A DNA stretch of 64,000 bases from Phocoena phocoena (GCF_963924675.1 NC_089238.1:22673815-22737814); one strand, 5' to 3'; shown: positions 11,813-22,849, numbered from the stretch's first letter. Numbers and translations: made by a program. Notes: generated by a model not told the origin, from the letters alone.

Positions 11813-11960
11813 TTCAAATTTCCGCGGGCGGCCGCCCGGCCCAGTAATGCGATGAAGCAGCCGCTTCTGATTGGATAGTGGGCCGAGGCTGTTTGACCAA
11901 TTAAAGGAAAGTTTGCGGCCCCTTCAGCCTCCACCCACCCCGGTTGCAGTGCCTGAGCGC
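11400..11960 (-). promoter_or_regulatory. SHCBP1: SHCBP1 CpG-island promoter
   Basis: A GC-rich, CpG-dense stretch surrounds SHCBP1 exon 1 in otherwise AT-rich DNA. Just upstream of the ATG, on the minus strand, are a TTTGAA hexamer (11813-11818), which fits a cell-cycle homology region (CHR), and a TTTCCGCGG-type E2F-like site at about 11818-11826. Two CCAAT boxes follow, at 11870-11874 (minus strand) and 11897-11901 (plus strand), about 27 bp apart. E2F, CHR and paired CCAAT are the known layout of DREAM/NF-Y-controlled mitotic genes, which suits a proliferation factor. The transcription start itself is not visible from sequence. Confidence 0.75.
11704..11812 (-). CDS. SHCBP1: SHCBP1 exon 1 (coding part)
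   Basis: Codes residues 1-36 plus the first base of codon 37, beginning MADGLLAGGG and ending EEEPAPLGK. The donor is AAAG|GTGAGC. The ATG lies in a CpG island. The peptide is less conserved than later exons, but the MADG start and the ERTGWA block agree with recalled human SHCBP1. A second in-frame Met occurs at residue 16 (MARDHERTGW), so a start there cannot be excluded. The first ATG is preferred because its MADG context matches the human start. Confidence 0.9.
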
Positions 11961-12415
11961 CATCTACTGGCCGGAAGGACTGCTCTTCTCGTCCAAGCTC
12001 TTGCTCTTTTTGTTTACTGGGACGAACTTGGACAAAGTTGAATTAGGACATAATTTGGGATGAGTTCCGAAAAACTAACAAGCCATACCTGGAAGTGAGG
12101 TAGAGCGGAAAAGGCACTGGCTTGAGATTCAAAAAACATAGTATTTAGACTTGTTTCTTCCATTACTACTGGTATTACCTTGGGCAAGTCACTTCACCTC
12201 TCAGAAGAGCATGTTCAGTTCTAATAGTATATTGGCCTAGATGGCTCCAAACTTTTCACCACCAAAAATCAGTTGCTCTCTCGCTTTTTCTCTCTCTCCC
12301 CCTCTTTCATTCACTACCTACACACAGAGGATATTTTCAAAGAATGTCAAATAATATTTAGAATGTAAAAGTATGTTTTACCTACATTTATTAATCAACA
12401 ACTATAACCTCCAAT

Positions 12416-12600
12416 GATAATAGCTAACATTTGTTAAGTACTGTGTGCAAGACACCCCTGCATATTTTATCTGCAGTAACTTATTCAATCTTCAAAAACC
12501 ATCCTATGAGACAGGAAATATTATTGTTATTCCCATTTTACAGGTGACGACATGGAGTCACCAAGAAATTAAGAAATGCCCAATTTAACCCAGCAGTGCC
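12416..12600 (+). repeat. MIR SINE relic
   Basis: Contains 'tagctaacatttgttaagta', 'ttattcaatcttcaaaaacc' and 'ttcccattttacaggtgac', the classic MIR progression. Ancient, intergenic. Confidence 0.7.
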
Positions 12601-13982
12601 AGTATTAAAAACCAGCCAAATTCCTGAATCCACATTTTAATGGCTCTGCCAGGCCATGACTAGTCAGACCTGAGATGGCTGGCAACAGCAGAGGTTACCA
12701 GAACACCAGGAAGATGAGTCCCACAGAAAGACAAGAGCCTGGTCATGACAGTTATCACACGGAAGACATTTCCACTTACTGCCTTAAAGGAAAACCTTGG
12801 GCTAAAGTCTCTCAGATCCCTCACAGCTGAAATGATATTAAGGGCAAATCACTTATTAAACTGGATACATTTCCAAACTATGCTTGCATGGATTATATGG
12901 AAAGTTTTTAAGAGTTTTCCCCTAAGTGGAGACCTTTTAGGAGCACACATTTCTTGGGAGTTTGCTTTTCCTGCCCCCTCCCCCTTATCCTAAGGAAAGG
13001 GTTTTTTAATTCTTCCTTTCCAATCCCTCCATCTGCAGCCCATCACAGCCTTCCACCTGCCTTAGGTGGGGTGGCACCCATTATTCCCAGTCCTTTTTAT
13101 ATCTTCACTCTCTTTCTCACCACTAGGTCCTTATACTCTGTCTACACAGGGGCTCGAAACTTACTGCCCTCCCCTAAAAACTTCCCAAAGCCCAACTGCA
13201 ATCTTGAGATACTGCCTCCACACTTTCTGGATAGCACCAAATTGCTCTGGGGTAGTGCCTTTCCTCTCCTGCTTTCTCAACGGCCAGTAGCTTCCTCCAG
13301 AAGCCTGCCCTCCCTCGCTCCCATCGCCCTCCACCCACTGCAGCACTGACAGCCCAGCATCCCCTTCCATAGTCCTTCCTCCCCTGGCCTCCAGGCCTTC
13401 TCTCTTCTGGTCCTTCACTCTTCTGGTTCTCCTTCCTGCCTTCATTCTTCTTCCTCCTTCTCAGATCCCCTAAACCTAGGGGACTCCCAAGGGCATTTTC
13501 CTGAGTCCACCTTCATCAGGAGGTAACAGAAGTGAGTGAAGAAGGCCAAGTGTGGACAGTGGCACTCACTGTGAGCACACAGGAAAGCAGATGTGCTAGT
13601 TCACTTGACAAATAATAAATATAGAGAGTATAGACTGTGTGCCAGACTTTGTTCTAGGCTCAAGGGAAGCAGGGGCAAACAAGCAGACAAGGTCCTGCCC
13701 ACATGGAATTCACAGCCTAGTGGAGATGCACAATGAACAAGTAAAAAATCAATTAACAAGCAAGATTCAATTATGAAAAATAATAAAATAAAATAAAATT
13801 CAGTGATGTAATAGAGAATGATGAGTGGTGAAGACAGATTCAGACTTTTATGTGAAAATGCCTGATTTTAAGCTGTTAGCAACTTTTTTTTTAATGTAAA
13901 TACTATACAACCCAGAAAAACCTTATTTCCCAGGCCAAATTTGGCCCACAGCCCACTAGGATCACAACCTCTGTTCTAAGCC

Positions 13983-14110
13983 CCAGCTGCTCAAAGTACA
14001 GTCCAGGGACCAGGAGCTTGTTAGAAATGCAGAGTCCCTCCCCTACCCCCAGATCTGCTGGACTAGAATCTGCGTTTCAACAAGATCCCCAGTCCTCAAG
14101 TAACATAATT
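13983..14110. mobile_element. MER5A-type hAT-Charlie relic
   Basis: 'agcttgttagaaatgcagag', cccctacccccagatctgct and 'aatctgcgtttcaacaagat' match the MER5A-like layout. Old non-autonomous DNA transposon. Confidence 0.6.
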
Positions 14111-14606
14111 CATGTTTGATACAGAGATCTTCAGACCTGAGTTCTCTCCTGCAGCTATTTCAGTTTCATCTCCTGCTGGAAAACTTGACCTGGAGCTCTC
14201 ATTCATGATTCACGTTCCTGAATGCTGCAAAGCCAAGTGCTGCCCATCCTCCAGCTCATAAGGCTCTCATCTCATCCCACCCTCCCTGCCACAGCCCCTG
14301 TGGCCACCACCATCTCCCATGCAGGCTGTCGAGATGGCACCTGGGAAGTCACCGCACCTGAGAGGACTCACCCACTCTCTCACCTGCTTCCAGAATTAAT
14401 TGCTCCCCTCTTGCTATTCCTAGCACAGGGGTCTCAATGCAGTGCCCGGAATGGCCAGGCGGGTGACAGAAGGAGAGAAGTGGGCACTGGTGCGAGTCCC
14501 GTGAGAAGTGATGGGTATGGATCCCATGTTGCCATGTTGGTTTTCCAACTGAAGCCAGAAGTCTAGATTTTTATAAGAAATTTCCCATATTAAAAGATTG
14601 GCAACC

Positions 14607-14903
14607 GGGTCTTCTCTGGTGGTGCAGTGGTTAAGAATCTGTCTGCCAATGTAGGGGACACAGGTTCGAGCCCTGGTCCAGGGGGATCCCACATGCCGCA
14701 GAGCAACTAAGCCCATGTGCCACAACTAGTGAGTCTGTGCTCTAAAGCCCGAGCCACAACTACTGAAGCCCGCATGCCTAGAGCTCGTGCTCCGTAACAA
14801 GAGAAGCCACGTTCAGTGAGAAGCCCACATGCAGCAACGAAGACCTAGTGCAGCCGAGAATAAATTAATTAATTAATTTTTTTAAAATGTTAATTAAGAA
14901 AAA
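14607..14903 (+). mobile_element. CHR SINE, long older type
   Basis: The longer subfamily has repeated 'ccacaactactgaagcccgc'-like segments and an 'aattaattaatt' tail rather than pure A. A perfect 15-bp target duplication aaaagattggcaacc lies at 14592-14606 and 14904-14918. Confidence 0.93.
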
Positions 14904-16209
14904 AAAAGATTGGCAACCAATTTTTCACAACTTAAACACTGTGCCAGCCAAATAAAACATATCTGTAGACCACCAGTTTGCAACTTCTGAGGCCTAGTCT
15001 ACTTGTGACATTGCGTCAGAGGCTGTGGTTCTTTGAAGACAAGTACCATGTCAGATTCATCTTTGTACTGCTGGTAACTACTACTAAACTTCACTTAGTA
15101 AAGGAACAAACTAAATTGATACTGCTCCTTTTATACATAGTGCAATTTTATGATGCCATTAGCCAAAGGCTCAGGTTTAGAGTCAAATGGCCAGATCTGG
15201 GCCATTTCTGCTGCTGCTGCTGCCCAGAGACCCCCTACCCAGAACCACAGATTCAACATTATTACCATAACCAAAGTCAGGGTCAGGGAATGCGGCCTGT
15301 ATTGGGGGCCCTCTGCCCCCAAACCAGCCCACCAGTTTCCCCAGGACAGAAGCACTCTCTAAAGTGTGCAGCTCAGGACTTTGACCCGTGGGGGAGAGAA
15401 GCCCAGCATGGCCCCCATTGTCCTGCTTTAGAATGTGTTCCCACATCCATACGAATGGGTTTCTGAGCACAGACAAGGACAAAGACAGTGCAAATTCTGA
15501 ACATCAGAGAAGGGTGGGGAGAGCCCCCAGATCCTGGGAGGGGTCCCACTGGGGGAGGCCTGTACCTCCATCAGCAGTTGTGGGGAGCTCCACGAGGGCC
15601 CAGGGTGGGCAGGTAGCCCACGATGTCTACTCCACGGCAGGGAGAGAAGAGATGCTAGGTCTCTGCTTCTCTGGTCTGAGAGTCTGGGGCTCTCATTGAC
15701 AAAAACAAAGAATAAAAGCTAGGCTCGAATTTTGGCTTGTATTTTCCACTAGAGGGAAGCTTAAACTTTCAAAATAAATCTTTAGCACTTGGTAAAGCAC
15801 TGAGAAGTCCTTTCAGCCAGTTTCCTCTAGAGCCTCTGGGCCTTGTGCGAGGCTCCAGGGATTAGAAGAGAACAAATAAACCTAACTCTTACCTCACGGA
15901 GCTCATGGTCCAGCAGGGGAGAGGCATATTAAACAAGAGAATACCCAGTGAGTGTAGTCAGACTTGGGATAAATGCCACCAATTAGAGGGAATCCTAGGC
16001 AGGGCCCTCTTTGCAGGGGTACTGGGCTAAAACCTTCAGGATAAGACAGAACTGAAACATTTGCTCTTCCTTGATCTCAAGCCTGCTGGTCTTTGGGCTG
16101 AAACTATACCATCAGCTCTCCTGGTTCTCAGGCCTCTGGAATTGGACTGTGGAACTACCATGAGCTCTCCTAGGTCTCCAGCTTACTGACTCACCCTGCA
16201 GATCTTAGG

Positions 16210-16212
<3 letters not shown>

Positions 16213-16274
<62 letters not shown>

Positions 16275-16396
16275 CACACACACATACATACATATATACA
16301 TCATACATATATATATGTATGTATATATACATATATACACATACATATGTATGTATATATACATACATATGTATGTGTATATATGTATATATATTT
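16213..16396. repeat. Compound TG/TA microsatellite
   Basis: About 22 TG units, then about 9 TA units, then interrupted (TATG/CATA) repeats. Alternating purine-pyrimidine DNA like this can form Z-DNA or cruciforms and is usually length-polymorphic. Open frames reading Cys-Val, Tyr-Ile or His-Thr repeats on both strands are artefacts of the repeat. Confidence 0.97.
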
Positions 16397-16410
16397 CAGT
16401 TAATAGAGAA

Positions 16411-16694
16411 CTCTATTACAAGTGGCTATACCATTTTCCATTACTACCAGCAATAAATGAGGGTTCCAGTTGTTCCACATCCTCACCAACATGTGTTTTT
16501 TGTTTTTAATTTGGCCACTTTAGTAGGTATATAGTGCTATCTCATTATGCCTTAAATTTGCATTTCCTTGATAAGATCATGTCATCTGCAAATAGAAATT
16601 GTTTTACTTCTTCTTTTTCATTCTGAATGCCTTTTATTTCTTTTTCTTGCCTAACTGCTCTGGCTAGAAGAACCTCCAGTACAATGTTGAATAG
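16411..16694 (-). mobile_element. Older L1 fragment, right-hand flank is L1-A
   Basis: Reverse-complement L1 ORF2 text ('tcatgtcatctgcaaatag', 'ctggctagaagaacctccag', 'aatgttgaatagaaatggc'). It stops where L1-A is inserted and resumes at 21169 with 'catctatgtcttgttcctg', the next L1 words. This proves the nesting order. Confidence 0.85.
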
Positions 16695-18119
16695 AAATGG
16701 CAAGAGCTGGGGCTTCCGGGAAGATGGCGGCAGAGTAAGACGCGGAGATCACCTTCCTCCCCACAGATACACCAGAATTACATCTACACGTGGAAAAACT
16801 TCTACAGAACACCTACTGAACGCTGGCAGAAGACCTCATACCTCCCAAAAGGCAAGAAACCCCCCATGTACCTGGGTAGGGCAAAAGAAAAAAGAATAAA
16901 CAAAGACAAAAGGATAGGGACAGGACTTGCACCAGTGGGAGGGAGCTGTGAAGGAGGAAATGTTTCCACACACTAGAAGCTCCTTCGCCGGCGGTGACTG
17001 CGGGTGGCGGAAGGGGAAAGCTTCAGGGCCGCGGAGGAGAGCACAGTAACAGGGTGCGGGGGGCAAAGTGGAGAGATTCCCGCACAAAGGATGGGTGCCA
17101 ACCGGCACTCACCAGCCCGAGAAGCTTGTCTGCTCTCCCACCGGGGCGGGCGAGGCTGGGAGCTGAGGCTCGAGCTTCGGTCGGAGCGCCGGAAGTGGAC
17201 TGGGGTTGGCGGCGTGAACACAGCCTCCAGCGGGTTAGTGCGCCACGGCTGGCCGGAAGGGAGTCTGGGGAAAAGTCTGGACCTGCCAAAGAGGCAAGAG
17301 ACTTTTTCTTCCCTCTTTGTTTTCTGGTGCGCGAGGAGAGAGGATTAAGAGCGCCGCTTAAAGGAGCTCCAGAGACAGGCACGAGCCGCGGCTAACAGCG
17401 CGGACCCCAGAGACAGGCATGAGACGCTAAGGCTGCTGCTGCTGCCACCAAGAAGCCTGTGTGTGAGCACAGGTCACTATCCACACCCCCCTTCCAGGGA
17501 GCCTGTGCAGCCCGCCACTGCCAGGGTCCCGGGATCCAGGGACAACTCCCCCGGGAGAACGCATGGCGCGCCTCAGGCTGGTGCAACGTCAAGCTGGCCT
17601 CTGCCGCCGCAGGCTCGCCCCGCACTCCATACCCCTCCCTCCCCCCGGCCTGAGTGAGCCAGAGCCCCCGAACCAGCTGCTCCTTTAACCACGTCCTGTC
17701 TGAGCGAAGAACAGACGCCCTCCGGCGACCTACACGCAGAGACGGGGCCAAATCCAAAGCTAAGCCTCTAGGAGCTGTGAGAACAAAGAGAAAGGGAAAT
17801 CTCTCCCAGCAGCCTCAGAAGCAGCGGTTTAAAACTCCACAATCAATTTGAGGTACCCTGCATCTGTGGAATACATGAATAGATAACAAATCATCCCTAA
17901 TTAAGGAGGTGGACTTCGAGAGCAAGATTTATGATTTTTTCCCCTTTTCCTTTTTTTGTGACTGTGTATGTGTATGCTTCTGTGTGAGATTTTGTCTGTA
18001 TAGCTTTGCTTCCACCATTTGTCCTAGGGTTCTATCCGTCTGTTTTTTTCTCTTAATAAATATTTTTTAATTTTAATAACTTTATTATATTCTATCTTAC
18101 TTTATTTTACTTCATCTTC

Positions 18120-18255
18120 TTTCTTTTTTTTCCTTCCTTCCCTCCTTCCTTCCTTCCTTCCTCCCTCCCTCCCCTCTCCTTCTCTCCTTCCTTTCTTTCG
18201 TTCTTTCTTTCTACTTCTACTAATTCTTTCTTTCTACTTTTTCTCCCTTTTATTC
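18120..18255. repeat. Polypyrimidine tract in the L1-A 5' UTR
   Basis: A CTTT/CCTT-rich run just before the 'attctgagccgtgtgga' segment. The same tract, expanded, occurs in L1-B, so it is an intrinsic part of this L1 lineage's 5' UTR. Confidence 0.85.
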
Positions 18256-18755
18256 TGAGCCGTGTGGACGAAAGGCTCTTGGTGCTGCAGCCAGGAGTCA
18301 GTGCTGTGCCTCTGAGGTGGGAGAGCCAACTTCAGGTCACTGGTCCACATGAGACCTCCCAGCTCCACATAATATCAAACAGCGAAAATCTCCCAGAGAT
18401 CTCCATCTCAACACCAGCACCCAGCTTCACTCAACGACCAGCAAGCTACAGTGCTGAACATCCTATGCCAAACAACTAGCAAGACAGGGAACACAACCCC
18501 ACCCATTAGCAGAGAGGCTGCCTAAAATCATAAGTCCACAGACACCTCAAAACACACAATCAGACGTGGACCTGCCCACCAGAAATACAAGATCCAGCCT
18601 CATCCACTAGAACACAGGCACTAGTCCCCTCCACCAGGAAGCCTACACAACCCACTGAACCAACCTTAGCCACTGGGGACAGACACCAGAAACAACAGGA
18701 ACTACGAACCTGCAGCCTGAAAAAAGGAGACCCCAAACACAGTAAGATAAGCAAA

Positions 18756-19649
18756 ATGAGAAGACAGAAAAACACACAGCAGATGAAGGAACAAGATAAA
18801 AACCCACCAAACCTAACAAATGAAGAGGAAATAGGCAGTCTACCTGAAAAAGAATTCAGAATAATGAGAGTAAAGATGATCCAAAATCTTGGAAATAGAA
18901 TAGACAAAATGCAAGAAACATTTAACAAGGACCTAGAAGAACTAAAGATGAAACAAACAATGATAAACAACACAATAAATGAAATGAAAAATACTCTAGA
19001 TGGGATCAATAGCAGAATAACTGAGGCAGAAGAATGGATAAGTGACCTGGAAGATAAAATAGTGGAAATAACTACTGCAGACCAGAATAAAGAAAAAAGA
19101 ATGAAAAGAACTGAGGACAGTCTCAGAGACCTCTGGGACAACATTAAACGCACCAACATTTGAATTATAGGGATTCCAGAAGAAGAAGAAAAAAAGAAAG
19201 GGACTGAGAAAATATTTGAAGAGATTATAGTTGAAAACTTCCCTAATATGGGAAAGGAAATAGTTAATCAAGTCCAGGAAGCACAGAGAGTCCCATACAG
19301 GATAAATACAAGGAGAAATACACGAAGACACATATTAATCAAACTGTCAAAAATTAAATACAAAGGAAACATATTAAAAGCAGCAAGGGAAAAACAACAA
19401 ATAACACACAAGGGAATCCCCATAAGGTTAACAGCTGATCTTTCAGCAGAAATTCTGCAAGCCAGAAGGGACTGGCAGGACATATTTAAAGTGATGAAGG
19501 AGAAAAACCTACAACCAAGATTACTCTACCCAGCAAGGATCTCATTCAGATTTGATGGAGAAATTAAAACCTTTACAGACAAGCAAACGCTGAGAGAGTT
19601 CAGCACCACCAAACCAGCTGTACATCAACTGCTAAAGGAACTTCTCTAG
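18756..19649 (+). pseudogene. L1-A ORF1 (one nonsense codon)
   Basis: ORF1p is the L1 RNA-binding coiled-coil chaperone. From ATG 18756 to the TAG ending at 19649 the frame is a uniform 298 codons, broken only by TGA at 19161-19163. L1-B has CGA at that site, so this is a CpG-decay change. Residues about 30-130 form a heptad-like coiled coil (EKEFRIMRVK, NKDLEELKMK). The RRM/C-terminal region follows, with AREKQQITHKGIPIRLTADL and LLYPARISFRFDGE. Otherwise intact, so this copy is relatively young. Confidence 0.9.
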
Positions 19650-19707
19650 GCAAGGAACACAAGAGAAGGAAAAGACCTACAATAATGAACCCAAAATAAT
19701 ATGGAAA

Positions 19708-21154
19708 ATGGGAATAGGAACATACATATCGATAATTACCTTAAATGTAAATGGATTCAATGCTCCCACCAAAAGACACAGATTGGCTGAATGGATACAA
19801 AAACAAGACCCATATATTTGCTGTGTACAAGAGACCCACTTCAAACCTAGAGACACATACATACGGAAAGTAAGGGGATGGAAAAAGATATTTCATGCAA
19901 ATGGAAACCAAAAGAAAGCTGGAGTAGCAATTCTCATATCAGACAAAATAGACTTTAAAATAAAGACTATTAGGGACTTCCCTGGTGGCGCAGTGGTTGG
20001 GAATCCGCCTGCCGTTGCAGGGGACACAGGTTCGTGCCCCAGTCCGGGAAGATCCCACGTGCCGCGGAGCGGCTGGGCCCGTGAGCCATGGTCGCTGAGC
20101 CTGCGCGTCTGGAGCCTGTGCTCCGCGACGGGAGAGGCCACGACAGTGAGAGGCCTGCGTACCGCAAAAAAACAAACAAACAAAAAAAAAAAAAATAAAA
20201 AAAAAAAAAAATAAAGACTATTAGAAGAGACAAAGAAGGACACTACATAATGATCAAGGGATCGATCCAAGAAGATGATATAACAATTGTAAATATTTAT
20301 GCACCCAACATAGGAGCACCTCAATACATAAGGCAAATACTAACAGCCATAAAAGGGGAAATCGACAGTAACACATTCATAGTAGGGGACTTTAACACCC
20401 CACTTTCACCAATGGACAGATCATCCAAAATGAAAATAAATAAGGAAACACAAGCTTTAAGTGATACATTAAACAAGATGGACTTAATTGATATTTATAG
20501 GACACTCCATCCAAAAACAACAGAATACACATTTTTCTCTAGTGCTCATGGAACATTCTCCAGGATAGATCATATCTTGGGTCACAGATCAAGCCTTGGT
20601 AAATTTAAGAAAATTGAAATTGTATCAAGTATCTTTTCCGACCACAACGCCATGAGACTAGATATCAATTACAGGAAAAGATCTGTAAAAAATACAAAAA
20701 CATGGAGGCTAAACAATACACTACTTTAATAACGAAGTGATCACTGAAGAAATCAAAGAGGAAATTAAAAAATACCTAGAAACAAATGACAATGGAGACA
20801 CGATGACCCAAAATCTATGGGATGCAGCAAAAGCAGTTCTAAGAGGGAAGTTTATAGCAATACAATCCTACCTTAAGAAACAGGAAACATCTCGAATAAA
20901 CAACCTAACCTTGCACCTAAAGCAATTAGAGGAAGAAGAACAAAAAAACCCCCAAGTTAGCAGAAGGAAAAAACTCATAAAAATCAGATCAGAAATAAAT
21001 GAAAAAGAAATGAAGGAAACAATAGCAAAGATCAATAAAACTAAAAGCTGGTTCTTTGAGAAGATAAACAAAATTGATAAACCATTAGCCAGACTCATCA
21101 AGAAAAAAAGGGAGAAGACTCAAATCAATAGAATTAGAAATGAAAAAGGAGAAG
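19708..21154 (+). pseudogene. L1-A ORF2, 5' part (endonuclease domain), SINE-split and truncated
   Basis: Begins [16 protein letters not shown], the start of the APE-type endonuclease that nicks target DNA. Endonuclease motifs read in order: QETHF, VGDFN, FSRIDHILGH and [10 protein letters not shown]. All the expected acidic and His residues are present. A CHR SINE interrupts at 19974; removing the SINE and one target duplicate restores the same frame at 20226. A one-base T insertion near 20725-20728 shifts the frame, which reopens at 20737. The element ends before the RT domain, so it cannot act autonomously. Confidence 0.9.
19974..20207 (+). mobile_element. CHR SINE inside L1-A ORF2
   Basis: Complete young-type SINE with an A-rich tail of mixed aaac/aaat units. 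Perfect 17-bp target duplication aaaataaagactattag at 19957-19973 and 20208-20224. It postdates L1-A. Confidence 0.96.
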
Positions 21155-21168
21155 AAATTGCAAGAGCT

Positions 21169-21640
21169 AACATCTATGTCTTGTTCCTGATCTTAGGGAG
21201 AAAGCATCCATTCTTCTACCACTAAGTATAATCTTACCTGTGGATTTTTCCTGACTTTATCAGGCTGAGGAAGTTGCCTTCTATTTGTATTTTACTGAGT
21301 GTTTATCAAGAAGGGGTGTTGAACTTTCTCAAATGCTTTTCCTATGTCTTGAGATAATCATGTGGCTTTTGTCCTTTATTCTATTGAAGTGGTGTATTAC
21401 ATTAATGATTTTAAAATATTAAACCAATCTTGCATCCCTGGGATAAACCTCACTTGGCCATGGTGTTATCCATGTTATGTACTGCTGGATTCAATTTGCT
21501 AGTATTTTGTTGAGGATCTTTGCATCCATATTTATAAGACATTTTCTGTAGGTTTCTTTTCTTGTGATGCCTTTGTCTGGTTTTGATATCAAAGTAATAC
21601 TGACTTTATAGTCTCCTGCATTTTTCCTATATAAGATTTA
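21169..21640 (-). mobile_element. Older L1 fragment, continuation of 16411-16694
   Basis: Reverse L1 ORF2 text: 'cttgttcctgatcttaggga', 'gcatccctgggataaacct', 'tagtattttgttgaggatct'. Together with the left piece it forms one L1 split by L1-A. Confidence 0.85.
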
Positions 21641-21659
21641 TCACAATTTACACTTCTCT

Positions 21660-22030
21660 GTTATTCCTTTCTCCCTTTTAAACAGTAGCTCCATGCGAGC
21701 AAGAAACATGTTTGCTTTCTTATCACTAACTCCTAGTGCATTGCTCAGTATCTGGCACATAATCAGTGCACAATAAACGTTTATAGCATTCATCAATAAG
21801 CAAATCAGGACATGAGTATTGTGAAATAAAATTCATATCTTATAGCGAGACAAGAAAAAATTTACATATATTTTCCTGTCCTTTGGCCTCCTCACTGCCT
21901 CCTACTGCGCATTGTGTATCTGCATTATGCATTGACCAAACCTCCCCCCTTGGCAGAAATACCTGCTCAACCATAAAGAGCAACATTCTCCTAGAATTAA
22001 CAAGACAACTCCTTAAAAGATAACATTCCA
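21660..22030. other. Intergenic; L2-like relic then unassigned DNA
   Basis: 21660-21800 has an L2-like end (agtatctggcacataatcag, 'tgcacaataaacgttt'). Nothing was recognised from 21830 to 22030. Confidence 0.5.
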
Positions 22031-22031
22031 G

Positions 22032-22119
22032 GACTTGCCTGGTGGCACAGTGGTTAAGAATCTGCCTGCCAATGCAGGGGAAACGGGTTTGATCCCTGGT
22101 CCGGGAAGATCCCACGTGC
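22032..22119 (+). mobile_element. CHR SINE head only, truncated
   Basis: About 88 bp of the tRNA-derived head (ggacttgcctggtggcacag through 'gggaagatcccacgtgcg'), then an abrupt change to unrelated 'ccccctacattttgctcatg'. There is no body or A tail. See findings. Confidence 0.85.
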
Positions 22120-22501
22120 GCCCCCTACATTTTGCTCATGATCCTCTGAGCTGCCTGTCATGGGATTGATGTCCACTACTCTATGAGATGTCCGTCTGGC
22201 TCCTGTAGCTGATTTCAGCTAACTATTCTGTACCGACTTGCTCTAACACTTGAGTTTCCAAAAAGCATTCATTAAATTGCTGTGCCCTGGGAAAGCCAAG
22301 ATCCACTGTCATATAGTACACATGACAGAAATGCCTCCTGTACTGGATTGCCTAAGCCCCTATACTCAAGGATAGACAGTCACAAACACTTCTCTAGGCC
22401 ACTGTCACCCCCTTCTTAGTGTTTGCCACAAGGAAACGTGAGAACCATCTAAGAAACAAGTGAAATAAGTTATTCCAAGTACTGTTAAAATGTTGCCTGT
22501 G

Positions 22502-22806
22502 GGGACTTCCCTGGTAGCATAGTGCTTGGGAGTCCGCCTGCCAATGCAGGGCACATAGGTTCAATCCCTGGTCCGGGAAGATTCCCACATGCTGCGGAGT
22601 AACTAAGCCCGTGTGCCACAACTGAGCCCAAGTGCCGCAAATACTAGGCCTGTGCACCTGGAGCCTGTGCTCCGCAACCAAGAGAGGCCACTGCAATAAG
22701 CCCGCGCACCGCAGCAAGGAATGGCCCCCGCTCGCAGCAACTAGGGAGGGCCCGTGAGCAGCAGCGAAGATCCAACACAGCCATAAATAAATAAATAAAT
22801 AAAATT
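22502..22806 (+). mobile_element. CHR SINE, long older type
   Basis: Complete but diverged copy ending in (aaat)n, with repeated 'gtgccacaactgagccc'-type segments. No clear target duplication remains, which suits an old insertion. Confidence 0.88.
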
Positions 22807-22849
22807 TATTTACGAAAACAACGTCTATGGAATTTCCATCTAGGGCATT

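Larger units (their letters stand above)
11975..16200. other. Intergenic DNA upstream of SHCBP1
   Basis: This separates the SHCBP1 promoter from the L1-A cluster. It holds MIR-like relics (about 12115-12240 and 12416-12600), a hAT-Charlie relic (13983-14110), a CHR SINE (14607-14903), a pyrimidine-rich stretch (12950-13480) and an unassigned diverged repeat at about 13600-13760. Open frames at 12954-13349, 14978-15466 and similar show no homology or gene structure. The stretch 15185-15720 is moderately GC-rich and I recognise nothing in it. Confidence 0.55.
16709..21154 (+). mobile_element. L1-A: LINE-1 with complete 5' end, truncated 3' end
   Basis: Starts with the L1 5' end (ggggcttccgggaagatggc, with a YY1-like aagatggc site), followed by a roughly 2-kb GC-rich 5' UTR, ORF1, and the first part of ORF2. 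It then stops within the A-rich 'agaaatgaaaaaggagaag', with no reverse-transcriptase core, 3' UTR or poly(A) tail. The target duplication is aaatggcaagagct (16695-16708) and aaattgcaagagct (21155-21168), one mismatch. It lies between SHCBP1 and VPS35, inside an older minus-strand L1, and carries one CHR SINE. Confidence 0.9.

Noticed and set aside
11527..11934. 135-codon minus-strand open frame across the CpG island
   Set aside because: It reads SHCBP1 exon 1 and its promoter in the wrong frame; high GC content keeps it open.
16214..16509. Open frames of Cys-Val, Tyr-Ile and His-Thr repeats on both strands
   Set aside because: They are translations of a TG/TA microsatellite.
18560..19159. 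199-codon minus-strand open frame, mirrored by a 237-codon one at 56787-56074
   Set aside because: Both are antisense shadows of L1 ORF1 and its leader. Their Leu/Ser/Phe-rich composition is what the reverse of Lys/Glu/Asn-rich ORF1 gives.
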